Source of the DNA: Candidatus Omnitrophota bacterium
Lineage (GTDB): Bacteria > Omnitrophota > Gorgyraeia > 2-01-FULL-45-10
Length of the DNA: 61,824 bases
NCBI GenBank assembly: GCA_041650805.1
Contig: JBAZKM010000012.1
Span: forward strand, 1-61,824
Direction: 5' to 3'
The notes beneath the pieces were generated by a model, which ran no database searches, was not told the origin of the DNA, and saw only the letters and a list, made by a program, of their open reading frames with translations. Shown piece after piece: positions 53,738-61,824 of the stretch. Position 1 is the stretch's first letter; every line of letters begins with the position of its first letter. Both the position numbers and the translations under genes were made by a program.

Positions 53738-54499
53738 ATGAAGCAATGGTATGAATCATTATTTGAAAATTACGCACAAAAATATGATAAAGAATGTTAC
53801 GTTCAAGGGACACTCGGGGAATGCGATTTTATCGAACAGGAGTTAGGGCATAACAAAAATGTAAGAATACTTGATGTCGGATGCGGAACAGGCAGGCATT
53901 CGATCGAACTTACGAAAAGGGGATACAACGTTACCGGCGTTGACCTTTCCGGGAATCAGATAAAAAGGGCAAGGGAAAAGGCGCGGGAAGCAGGGGTGGC
54001 CATCGATTTCCAAATACAGGATGCGCGCGATCTTTCGTTCGACGGTGAATTCGATCTGGCGATCATGTTATGTGAAGGCGGATTCTCTCTTATGGAAACA
54101 GATGAGATGAATTTTGAGATACTAAGGAACGCCACAAAATCGCTGAAAGATAAAGGTATGTTCATTTTCACCACATTAAACGGGTTGTTCCCGCTGTTCC
54201 ATTCGGTCAGTGAATTCTATAAGTCGGCGCAGAAAGAAAGCCAATCCCAGTGCAAGGAGTGCTCCTTTGATCTGATGACTTTCCGAGACCATAATACAAC
54301 AGTTATTGAAGATGACTCCGGCAATAAAATAGAACTCAAAAGCAATGAGCGCTATTATGTGCCCAGTGAGATAAGGTGGCTTTTAAAGACGCTGGGATAT
54401 AAAAGAATAGACATCTTTGGCGCAAAGCTTGGGGCGTATTCAAGAAACGACAAACTGGCCACTGACGATTTCGAAATGCTCGTTGTCGCGAAGAAGTAG
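53738..54499 (+). CDS. Class I SAM-dependent methyltransferase
   Basis: 253 aa. Motif I VRILDVGCGTGRHSIELTKRG (about 39-59), the acidic GVDLSGNQIKRAREKA, and DLAIMLCEGGFSLM give a standard Rossmann methyltransferase of the Methyltransf_11/25 type. The N-terminus (KQWYESLFENYAQKYDKE) and the long insertion before YYVPSEIRWLLKTLGYKRIDIFG are seen in small-molecule methyltransferases. The substrate cannot be inferred. It is more AT-rich than the genes before it and marks the start of the accessory region. Confidence 0.85.
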   Translation: MKQWYESLFENYAQKYDKECYVQGTLGECDFIEQELGHNKNVRILDVGCGTGRHSIELTKRGYNVTGVDLSGNQIKRAREKAREAGVAIDFQIQDARDLSFDGEFDLAIMLCEGGFSLMETDEMNFEILRNATKSLKDKGMFIFTTLNGLFPLFHSVSEFYKSAQKESQSQCKECSFDLMTFRDHNTTVIEDDSGNKIELKSNERYYVPSEIRWLLKTLGYKRIDIFGAKLGAYSRNDKLATDDFEMLVVAKK

Positions 54500-54655
54500 C
54501 GGAACGTAAGATCAAAACTTTCGGATGGCCGTTGGTTACAGTATTACATACTGATCGTACATTTTCTGGACGACGTATATAATAGTGTTTAGTGCTTCAG
54601 ATATAACGAGTTACGAGAATTGAAGGTAGGGGAACCGTACGTAAGTGAAAAATGT

Positions 54656-54699
54656 AGTTACTATACAACATTGGTAATTCACATGTTTGTATAGTAACT
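54656..54699. promoter_or_regulatory. Operator-like inverted repeat O1 (13 bp - 18 bp - 13 bp)
   Basis: AGTTACTATACAA (54656-54668) and its perfect reverse complement TTGTATAGTAACT (54687-54699) are separated by 18 bases. It sits directly upstream of the -35 box of the two-gene unit, 14 bp from a second copy of the same arrangement. Confidence 0.7.
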
Positions 54700-54705
54700 T
54701 TTTAT

Positions 54706-54734
54706 TTGACAGAAGTTACCATACAATATACAAT
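54706..54734 (+). promoter_or_regulatory. Strong sigma70 promoter of the nucleotidyltransferase two-gene unit
   Basis: A perfect TTGACA (54706-54711), a 17-base spacer and TACAAT (54729-54734), the closest to consensus in the window. One half-site of the second operator fills the spacer, so binding there would block RNA polymerase. Predicted start is near 54741, with a 48-base leader. Confidence 0.75.
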
Positions 54735-54757
54735 ACTCTATAGTTTGTATGATAACT
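54714..54757. promoter_or_regulatory. Operator-like inverted repeat O2 overlapping the promoter
   Basis: AGTTACCATACAA (54714-54726) and TTGTATGATAACT (54745-54757) repeat the O1 half-sites with one or two base changes and the same 18-base gap. The left half-site lies between -35 and -10, the right one just past the predicted transcription start. O1 and O2 are 58 bp apart, centre to centre. Confidence 0.7.
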
Positions 54758-54788
54758 ATTTATATGTAAATCCAACGAAGAGGGCGAT

Positions 54789-55106
54789 ATGGCGGCGATA
54801 AAAGGCGTGATGAGGGAAGAGCTTGCAAACTCTCTCCAGATGAAAAAAGACTACGAGAGAGAATTGGCAAAATTGCCCAAGGGGAGCCTTATAAAAAAGA
54901 AAATCAAGGGGCATGAATATTATTACCTCTTAGTGCGTGAAGCCGGCAAGGTAAAGATGAAATATAAAGGCAAGGTATCTGATGATGTCATACAGAAATA
55001 CAAGGAGGTTAAGGAGTACAGGGCAAAATATAGAAAGTTATTATCTCAAGTAAAGAAGCAGATCAGATTCTTAAAAGGAGCTTTACGTGGAAAAGAAGCA
55101 GTATGA
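54789..55106 (+). CDS. Small basic helical protein of a two-gene unit (possible antitoxin or DNA-binding partner)
   Basis: 105 aa, very rich in Lys. Residues about 1-30 are helical (GVMREELANSLQMKKDYEREL), residues about 30-63 look like a small beta-sheet (LPKGSLIKKKIKGHEYYYLL, then KVKMKYKGKVSDD), and about 67-100 form a basic coiled coil. The LPKGSL-x-x-K-x-x-x-G-x-x-YYY-x-x-x-R pattern resembles a small uncharacterised family (DUF6788-like, from memory). It overlaps the nucleotidyltransferase gene by 20 bp, so the two are translationally coupled. With two palindromic operators upstream, an autoregulating antitoxin-like role is plausible but unproven. Confidence 0.7.
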   Translation: MAAIKGVMREELANSLQMKKDYERELAKLPKGSLIKKKIKGHEYYYLLVREAGKVKMKYKGKVSDDVIQKYKEVKEYRAKYRKLLSQVKKQIRFLKGALRGKEAV

Positions 55107-55770
55107 ATTATGCCTTGCAGTTTTGCGTCGCTTGCGTGATGCCAGCGTGCTGGATGGCATGATAATGATTGGCAGCTGGTGTATCCCTTTCTATGAGGGG
55201 TATTTTGCAGAAGTTAAATATCGTAAAACAATCAGAACAAGGGATGTGGATTTTTTAATCCCGTCTCCCAGTAGTTTCAAAAAAGATGTTAATTTGCCGG
55301 AATTGCTTAAAGATCTCGGCTTTGTAACCGGATATAAAGGATCTAAGGGTTACATAAAGTTAGAGCATCCGGAACTGATGGTGGAGTTTTTAGTGCCGGA
55401 AAGAGGTAAGGGAACGGATGCTCCAATTCAAATACCGCGTTTGGGTATAAATGCAACTGCCTTACGGTATCTTCATTTCTTGTCTGATAATACTATAAAG
55501 GTTAAGGTTGACGATTTCTATCTTACCTTGCCGCATCCCGCCAATTTTGCACTTCATAAGTTGATTATTTTTCAACGCAGACTCAAAGAAGAGAAAGCAG
55601 ATAAAGATAGAAGCGCCGCTATAGAGATATTAAACGCTTTGGCTTCTAAAGGAGATGCTGATTTAGTCAAAGAGGTTTTTGATTCAATGCCGCATAAATG
55701 GCAGATGAAAATTATGAATGCCTTGGCGGAAGCCATGGCAATAGATATACAGAAGATGCTGCAAGTATAA
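55087..55770 (+). CDS. Nucleotidyltransferase-fold protein (GSU2403-like), possible toxin of a toxin-antitoxin pair
   Basis: 227 aa. The nucleotidyltransferase signature is visible as IGSWCIPFYEGYF (Gly-Ser-Trp, about 28-40) and RTRDVDFLIP (two catalytic-type Asp at about 54-56). YIKLEHPELMVEFLVP then places a third acidic residue. The helical C-terminus (PANFALHKLIIFQRR onward) is like that of AbiEii/MenT and GSU2403-type proteins. Such proteins may nucleotidylate tRNA, protein or small molecules. The substrate here is unknown. It is coupled to the small basic protein upstream. AT-rich codon use suggests acquisition. Confidence 0.75.
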   Translation: MEKKQYELCLAVLRRLRDASVLDGMIMIGSWCIPFYEGYFAEVKYRKTIRTRDVDFLIPSPSSFKKDVNLPELLKDLGFVTGYKGSKGYIKLEHPELMVEFLVPERGKGTDAPIQIPRLGINATALRYLHFLSDNTIKVKVDDFYLTLPHPANFALHKLIIFQRRLKEEKADKDRSAAIEILNALASKGDADLVKEVFDSMPHKWQMKIMNALAEAMAIDIQKMLQV

Positions 55771-55865
55771 ACATACCATCAGGCTATTCCCAATTAAGAT
55801 GGCGTCTAGGATTAAGAAGGAGTCGGACGTAATTGAAAAGTAGCTTATGTTAGTTGATAAATATT

Positions 55866-56873
55866 ATGCCTAAAAAAAATAGAATTTCAAAAACCTTGAA
55901 TCGCAAATTAAAAGATTTAGAAGCGCATCTGCATTTTTTAAAAGAATCTTTAGCAAAGTTAGCGACTGGCGATAATGCCTATATTAAATCTTTGGCAGCG
56001 GAATTAAGGGTTTTGGTTTGCGAGTCAAGCAGAACAGAAGGATTATTATGGAGATTGATAGATGAAATGCATTTATCCGATGATGTACATGTTCATCTTG
56101 CTGGCAATGTAGATCATAATCACTCTCTTAGCAAAGGGCTGGATTTTTTATTCATTCCTATATTTCGTGCTGGGTATGGTGACCCAAAGCTTCCTTCAGC
56201 ACAATATTCTTTAAAAATGATTATTAAAGAATGCGAAGCTATTGTGGTTGCCGGAGAGGGACATAGTCACGAAAAGCTGATTCGTAATGTAGCTGAACAA
56301 ATGGGATCTGCCCATGAAGATGATGGTGTAGAGCCACATTTAGTCGAACTCGAAGGGACTGTTATATCTAATCAAGTGGCTCTCGATATGGTTTTAATGT
56401 CCGAAGCCGATCTCGTATTAGAAATAGGTGAGAGAGTGCTTGCTATGGCAAAGCAAAATATCGGATTCGAAAGAACAAGCCGTCCAAGGGTAGTAATGCC
56501 GGATCTTAAAATTAAATATGATTCAGATGCGAAACATATGGATTTTGAGGGCAATGATAACGCTTTACCTTCAGAGGGATCAATAGTTTTTCAAATCAAT
56601 CACCCTCATCCAGATTGGTGCACCAACAAAGATGTTTACGACTTTGGATTATTGAAAAAAGGACCTTTGTCTATTCATTTAATTAAACATTCAGATAAAT
56701 CTATGGAAATATCAATAGATGGTCTTGCAGGGGCTGTTATTACAACTAGAAAATTAATACCGACAGGTACGAGACCAGGAGTAATGGTTGCTTTTACATG
56801 GAAAACAGGTGAGATTGTGTTTTATTTAAATGGTGAGTATGTAGATACTATTCAATATCAAAAACATGATTAA
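55866..56873 (+). CDS. Orphan hypothetical protein with C-terminal LamG-like segment, AT-rich
   Basis: 335 aa that I cannot assign. Residues about 5-50 are a charged helix. The centre is His- and Asp-rich (HVHLAGNVDHNHSLSKGLDF, GEGHSHEKL), and the last 60 residues (GTRPGVMVAFTWKTGEIVFYLNGEYVDTI) look like a concanavalin/LamG-type beta-sandwich. No signal peptide is visible. Codon use is much more AT-rich than in flanking genes (many AAA, ATT, TTA codons), a sign of horizontal transfer. The start could be TTG 55854 or ATG 55866; neither has a ribosome site. Confidence 0.65.
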   Translation: MPKKNRISKTLNRKLKDLEAHLHFLKESLAKLATGDNAYIKSLAAELRVLVCESSRTEGLLWRLIDEMHLSDDVHVHLAGNVDHNHSLSKGLDFLFIPIFRAGYGDPKLPSAQYSLKMIIKECEAIVVAGEGHSHEKLIRNVAEQMGSAHEDDGVEPHLVELEGTVISNQVALDMVLMSEADLVLEIGERVLAMAKQNIGFERTSRPRVVMPDLKIKYDSDAKHMDFEGNDNALPSEGSIVFQINHPHPDWCTNKDVYDFGLLKKGPLSIHLIKHSDKSMEISIDGLAGAVITTRKLIPTGTRPGVMVAFTWKTGEIVFYLNGEYVDTIQYQKHD

Positions 56874-56929
56874 TAATATGAGTTATATTCCTCAAGCATG
56901 GTCTAATTCATATAACTTATTGAAACCAT

Positions 56930-56977
56930 ATGACTAAGCCTAGTGTGTACATAAAAACCTTCGGTTGTCAGATATGA
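56930..56977 (+). pseudogene. Broken miaB-like 5' fragment (16 codons)
   Basis: ATG to TGA reads MTKPSVYIKTFGCQI and stops. VYIKTFGCQ is the hallmark N-terminus of MiaB (intact gene downstream: IYIRTFGCQMN), including the first Fe-S cysteine. The stop comes where MiaB would continue with M-N. It looks like the remains of a second or older miaB start. The short length leaves room for chance. Confidence 0.45.
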
Positions 56978-57159
56978 AAAATATGGTGAAGGTAACGCAG
57001 ACGTCTAAACGGCCCAAAATTCTCTCGCCACTGACAACCAAAAGTTCAAGACATGAAAAGAATAGTAAAGTCAGTGCCGGCTTCTAAGCGGCGGTCCAAT
57101 TTCTCGTCGGTGTCAACTCCGAATCCTAAACGGCCCAAAATTCTCTCGCCACTAACGGA

Positions 57160-57233
57160 GCCGAATTTTAAAACGTGTCCAAAAAATCTGTCGCTCCTTC
57201 GGGAGCTCCACATTTTTTGGACTAAAATTCGGC
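57160..57233. repeat. 74-bp compound hairpin with UUCG tetraloop
   Basis: Outer arms GCCGAATTTTA (57160-57170) and TAAAATTCGGC (57223-57233), inner arms GTCCAAAAAAT (57177-57187) and ATTTTTTGGAC (57212-57222), and a terminal GCTCC-TTCG-GGAGC stem (57193-57206). All arms pair perfectly, with one six-base bulge on the left side. It may act on transcription or transcript stability, or be a palindromic repeat element. Confidence 0.75.
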
Positions 57234-57255
57234 ATGACAACCAAAAGTTCAGGCC

Positions 57256-58583
<1,328 letters not shown>

Positions 58584-58587
<4 letters not shown>

Positions 58588-59333
58588 AAAAGGATCAAGG
58601 ACGTTTTATCTTTTATGCCATCCTTCTTGCGTTTGTGACGGGTTTCGCGATCCGAGCATATGCAAGCGAGCCGAGCATCACAAGGGCAGAGAAGTTCTTT
58701 CTCGAGGGGAGATACGACAGGACGATCTCCGAGCTCGATATGCTGATAGATTCGAGGTCATCCTCGAGGAGCGAGGCCTACTACCTTAAAGGGTTGGCCC
58801 TTCTAAAGCTGAAGAGGTTCGGCGAAGCGAGGGAAAATTTTTTCAAGGTCACATCGCGGTTCATGAGCTCGCGGAATGTCTTCGATGCCTATCTAGGCAT
58901 AGGAGATTCTTATTTCCTCGAGGGTAATACCGAAGCGGCCGTGCAGGCCTATAAAGATATACTTAAGAAGTACCCGGGAGATAAGAATATATCGATCGTC
59001 AAAGGCCGCCTGGAAGATTGTTACAGGGCCGCCCCGCAGATCGCGGGTAATACCCCTCCGGCCGTTAAGGCGGTCTCATCCTCCGGTGTGGAGAACCGTT
59101 TTTCTGTACAGGTCGGATCTTTTAAAAAGAGGACGAACGCCGTACGGCTGGCGGATAAGCTTAAGGCAAAAGGGTATGACAGTTATGTGGAGACCTCTGC
59201 CGACCCGTCATCCACCTTCTACAGGGTCAAGGTCGGGAGGTACGTATCCGGCGGCGAAGCGAAGTCGGCCGCATCCAGGCTGAAAGGCCTCGGTTACCCC
59301 ACGAAGATCTGCACAGATGAATTGTGCCGGTAA
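58584..59333 (+). CDS. SPOR-domain protein with TPR repeats (cell-envelope)
   Basis: 249 aa. The signal peptide (KKDQGRFIFYAILLAFVTGF) ends near AYA. Residues about 33-150 form TPR-like helical pairs (AEKFFLEGRYDRTISELDML, AYYLKGLALLKLKRFGEA, GIGDSYFLEGNTEAAVQAYKD), as in outer-membrane assembly and Tol-Pal accessory proteins. Residues about 172-245 form a SPOR domain (FSVQVGSFKKRTNAVRLADKL, FYRVKVGRYVSG), which binds denuded peptidoglycan at division sites. It overlaps miaB by four and miaA by 17 bases. The link to tRNA modification is probably just co-expression. Confidence 0.88.
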
Positions 59334-60285
59334 GAAACCCACCGTAATTTTTATCGTAGGCCCCACCGCCTCAGGCAAGACCGTCCTCTCAATAAAGCTG
59401 GCAGCGCATATTCGCGGTGAGATCATATCCTGTGACTCCATGCAGGTCTACCGCGGCATGGAGATATTGAGCCAGGCGCCGGCCGTTCCCGAGAGGCGGC
59501 GAGTGGCTCATCATCTGGTCGGGTTCCTCTCTCCGGAGAAGGAATGGAGTGCCGCGCTCTTCAGGACTAAGGCGCGCCGCCTCATAGCATCCGCTGTACG
59601 GCGCCGCAGGGTCCCCATAGTAGCGGGAGGCAGCGGCCTCTACGTAAAGGCGCTCATAGACGGCCTCTTCCCGTCCCCGGAAGCGGACCCCGCTTTCAGG
59701 AAAAGGATGAATGCGGCCGTCCTGAAATACGGGAGCGGAAAATTACACGCCGAGCTCTCCGGTATAGATCCGGACGCCGCCGCGCGGATACACCCGAATG
59801 ACGCAAGGCGCATAATAAGGGCCCTGGAGGTTTACCGATCCACCGGGAAGACGATGACCGAGATGAAGGCGCGTACGATGGGGTTGGGCGATAAATATCG
59901 TATAAAGATATTCGGCCTGACGATGCCGCGGGCGAAGCTGTACGCGCGCATAAATGCGCGCGTCGAAAAGATCCTTGCAGACGGGGCGGTATGGGAGGTC
60001 GAGAGGCTCCGGGATAAGGACCTGAGCAAAACGGCTAAGGCGATCCTCGGCCTGAAAGAGATAACGGCCTTCATAGACGGCGAATATGATCTCGACACGG
60101 CCGGGGAGCTCCTCGGCAGGAATACGCGCCATTTCGCCAAACGTCAACTCTCCTGGTTCAGGGCCGACCGGCGGATCAGGTGGTTCGATGTGAGCCGGAC
60201 GCCCGAACGTGTAATTGTGAGGAAGATAATAAAAGAGATAAAGTCACCCGTAAAAGCTTCTACCGGTGACCTGGTGACTTTGTGA
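59317..60285 (+). CDS. miaA: tRNA dimethylallyltransferase
   Basis: Transfers a dimethylallyl group to A37 of tRNAs reading UNN codons, making the substrate of MiaB. 322 aa with the P-loop IVGPTASGKT (about 13-22), SCDSMQVYRGMEILSQAP with the catalytic Asp, HHLVGFLSP, VAGGSGLYVKALIDGLF, HPNDARRIIRALEVY, and the closing NTRHFAKRQLSWFRADRRIRW. The last residues (STGDLVTL) are encoded by an eight-base repeat running over the stop codon. The ATG at 59317 gives the normal family start, and the gene overlaps the SPOR gene by 17 bases. Confidence 0.95.
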   Translation: MNCAGKKPTVIFIVGPTASGKTVLSIKLAAHIRGEIISCDSMQVYRGMEILSQAPAVPERRRVAHHLVGFLSPEKEWSAALFRTKARRLIASAVRRRRVPIVAGGSGLYVKALIDGLFPSPEADPAFRKRMNAAVLKYGSGKLHAELSGIDPDAAARIHPNDARRIIRALEVYRSTGKTMTEMKARTMGLGDKYRIKIFGLTMPRAKLYARINARVEKILADGAVWEVERLRDKDLSKTAKAILGLKEITAFIDGEYDLDTAGELLGRNTRHFAKRQLSWFRADRRIRWFDVSRTPERVIVRKIIKEIKSPVKASTGDLVTL

Positions 60286-60296
60286 CCTGGTGACAT
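60265..60296 (+). repeat. Octamer repeat (GGTGACCT-like x4) across the miaA stop and hflX leader
   Basis: Four imperfect units (GGTGACCT, GGTGACTT, TGTGACCT, GGTGACAT) cover the last miaA codons, its TGA and the gap to hflX. An inverted partner AAGTCACC lies at 60241-60248. Confidence 0.8.
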
Positions 60297-60301
60297 GATT
60301 T

Positions 60302-61540
60302 ATGGAACGCGCGATAACGATAACCGTTGATCTTGGAGGGCGTGACGGATGGACCGCGGAAGAGCGCTCCGCCGAACTGAAGGAGCTTGCCTCGTCCGCC
60401 GGGGCCAGGGTCATAAGGGAAGAGATAGTCCGCCGGCACGAGCCGTCGCCCTCGCATTTCATAGGCACCGGCAAGGCGGAGGAGATCGCGGACAGGTGCG
60501 CGGATGAAGGCATAGATCTGGTGATCTTCAATAATGACCTTACGGGAAGCCAGCAGAAGAACCTTGAAGAGGCCATCGGGGTAAAGACGATAGACCGTAC
60601 ACAGCTCATCCTGGACATATTCGCCCGGCGCGCCCATTCTAACGAAGGGAAGATCCAGGTCGAGCTGGCCCAGCTTCTATACCTGCTCCCGCGGCTTACA
60701 GGGAAGGGCATATACCTGTCGCGCCTGGGAGGCGGGATAGGGACGAGAGGTCCCGGCGAACAGAAGCTCGAGATCGACAGGCGGAGGATATGGACGAGGA
60801 TAACTAAACTTAAGAAGGACCTCGAGGACCTGAGCAGGCGGCGCGCCATGATGCGTAAGAATAGGGGCCGTTTTTCGATCCTGACCATCGCTATAATAGG
60901 ATATACCAATGTCGGCAAGTCGACGCTCCTCAATGCCCTCACCGATTCGGATGTCATCGTGCAGGACAAGCTCTTCTCTACGCTCGACCCTACGGTGCGC
61001 AAGTTCGTCCTGCCTAACAGACAGAGGGTCCTCTTTGTAGACACGGTAGGTTTTCTCGACCGCCTTCCTCATCACCTCATAGAGGCATTCAAGGCGACGC
61101 TGGAGGAGGTCATAGAGGCGGACATACTTCTCCATATCATAGATATAAGCCACCCGAAGGCCGCCGAACAGGCCAGCGCCGTATATAAGGTGCTGGAAGA
61201 GATCGGCGCCCACGATAAGCCGGTCATGACGGTCCTCAACAAGATCGACAAGGTAGAGAACGAAGTCGTCATAGAGAAGGCGCGTTCTTATTTTAACGAT
61301 CCTGTCGTCGCCTCGGCACTGCAGAGGAAAGGGTTCGATGAGCTTGTGGGGCGGATAATGGTCCATGCGCGCGCATTGACGGCCCCCGTCAAAGTGACAA
61401 TACCCGCCTCCGACGCCAGAAGATTGAACCTAATCTACGAGAACGGCCTCGTCACCCGCAAGGAGTATAAGGGCGACAGTGTCTACATCGAGGCCGAACT
61501 CCCTCTCCGTGTCAAAGAGATGCTCGAAAGGAAGGATTAA
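60302..61540 (+). CDS. hflX: GTPase HflX (ribosome-rescue/splitting factor)
   Basis: A ribosome-associated GTPase that splits stalled or heat-damaged ribosomes. 412 aa. The N-terminal HflX domain includes SHFIGTGKAEEIA and FNNDLTGSQQKNLEE, then DRTQLILDIFARRAHSNEGKIQVELAQLLY and the glycine-rich GGGIGTRGPGEQKLEIDRR. The G-domain has GYTNVGKSTLLNAL (G1, about 201-214), LDPTVRKF (G2), DTVGFLDRLPHHLIEAFKAT (G3) and NKIDK (G4). miaA-hflX adjacency is also seen in enterobacteria, there with hfq between. It is the last gene in the window. Confidence 0.96.
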   Translation: MERAITITVDLGGRDGWTAEERSAELKELASSAGARVIREEIVRRHEPSPSHFIGTGKAEEIADRCADEGIDLVIFNNDLTGSQQKNLEEAIGVKTIDRTQLILDIFARRAHSNEGKIQVELAQLLYLLPRLTGKGIYLSRLGGGIGTRGPGEQKLEIDRRRIWTRITKLKKDLEDLSRRRAMMRKNRGRFSILTIAIIGYTNVGKSTLLNALTDSDVIVQDKLFSTLDPTVRKFVLPNRQRVLFVDTVGFLDRLPHHLIEAFKATLEEVIEADILLHIIDISHPKAAEQASAVYKVLEEIGAHDKPVMTVLNKIDKVENEVVIEKARSYFNDPVVASALQRKGFDELVGRIMVHARALTAPVKVTIPASDARRLNLIYENGLVTRKEYKGDSVYIEAELPLRVKEMLERKD

Positions 61541-61824
61541 ATTTTTCGTCTCCACCCCTCAGGCGTTTACTTTTGTGCCCGCCTTCCGCTTGTCGCAAAT
61601 TTGGATTAGGCATCCAAATTTGCTGTCCCAAAATTTTGATGGCCGATGAACCTGGTTACAAGGAAAGCGATTGTCCAGTTTCATCGTCCGTTCTGTATCG
61701 CCCCAAGGTACCCCGAACAATCTGAAAGATTGTTCGGGACCAGTCCTGCTAAATTCTTTGAATTTAGCAGGGTCAAAATTTTGAAGAGTCGCTCCAGGCG
61801 GGCACGAAAAGTTCCGCCTGCGCC
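61541..61824. repeat. Intergenic hairpin array after hflX (possible palindromic element)
   Basis: No gene is seen in these 284 bp. Three perfect hairpins with 12-bp stems lie at 61595-61623 (five-base loop), 61712-61738 and 61745-61771 (three-base loops). The palindrome CAAAATTTTG occurs twice (61629-61638, 61774-61783). Outer arms at 61561-61583 and 61797-61819 are near-complementary (ACTTTTGTGCCCGCC against GGCGGGCACGAAAAGT), so the whole block is a nested inverted repeat. No T-run follows the stems. Confidence 0.8.

Larger units (their letters stand above)
56874..57255. repeat. Repeat-rich intergenic region before miaB
   Basis: This 382-bp stretch holds no convincing gene. A 28-bp exact direct repeat (CTAAACGGCCC start) lies at 57005-57032 and 57126-57153, with a degenerate third copy near 57084. 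A 32-bp direct repeat with two mismatches (57033-57064 and 57236-57267) ends in the miaB start codon region. A compound hairpin spans 57160-57233. Inverted copies of an early miaB coding segment are present at 57033-57047 and 57236-57250. Confidence 0.75.

Noticed and set aside
54578..54583. TATAAT as a second promoter upstream of the operators
   Set aside because: No acceptable -35 box lies 16-18 bases upstream, and the promoter at 54706-54734 is far better.
54656..55770. Classical AbiE system
   Set aside because: The second protein has a nucleotidyltransferase fold, but the first lacks an AbiEi-like winged-helix and is only 105 aa, so the name was not applied.
61561..61819. Integron attC array
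   Set aside because: No integrase or gene cassettes are visible and the stems are perfect, lacking the extrahelical bases and core-site pattern expected of attC.

Overview
The window looks like chromosomal DNA of a Gram-negative-type, probably uncultured bacterium of roughly 50% GC. I infer a candidate phylum such as Omnitrophota. The grounds are very large secreted multidomain proteins with beta-helix, bacterial-Ig, PKD and FG-GAP-like modules, many GT39-type membrane glycosyltransferases, a TMTC-like TPR glycosyltransferase, and tight ATGA-overlap operons. This placement is an inference. No rRNA, tRNA, CRISPR array or transposase gene was seen.

Region 1 (1-23.2 kb, minus strand) is one operon of four giant secreted proteins, read from a promoter near 23.25 kb leftwards: a 2955-aa Ig/PKD/LamG/beta-helix protein, a GH9 glycosidase, a second GH9 glycosidase with a nested beta-propeller, and a beta-helix protein cut by the window edge. 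They carry different N-terminal modules, but all share the same C-terminal array of 43-residue Asp-rich repeats (core D-x-D-G-N-G, I-V-I-D-F-G). The array has 7, 6 and 8 copies in the three complete proteins and appears to be homogenised at DNA level. This set looks like a surface or extracellular polysaccharide-degrading system with a common C-terminal module.

Region 2 (23.4-32.8 kb, plus strand) is a housekeeping operon: RluA-type pseudouridine synthase, a PurF-like protein lacking the catalytic cysteine, a eukaryote-type hexokinase, DNA polymerase IV, two tandem HI0933-type flavoproteins, a GT39 glycosyltransferase and a Maf pyrophosphatase.

Region 3 (32.8-42.5 kb) holds signalling and iron uptake: a CHASE-PAS histidine kinase with a receiver-only response regulator, a TPR glycosyltransferase, a methyltransferase, a Cache-HAMP-GAF histidine kinase, and feoA-feoB.

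Region 4 (42.5-51.0 kb) is a translationally coupled envelope-glycan cluster: three GT39-like membrane proteins, two GT2 transferases, a sulfatase-fold enzyme and a radical SAM protein. Small membrane proteins, a GIY-YIG protein, a CPA1-type antiporter and a methyltransferase follow (51.0-54.5 kb).

Region 5 (54.5-57.25 kb) is an AT-richer accessory island. It has a two-gene unit (small coiled-coil protein plus nucleotidyltransferase-fold protein) behind a strong promoter wrapped in two large palindromic operators, an orphan hypothetical gene, and a repeat-rich stretch that includes a broken miaB-like start.

Region 6 (57.25-61.8 kb) is the tRNA-modification operon miaB - SPOR/TPR protein - miaA - hflX. 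It ends in a dense array of perfect hairpins.
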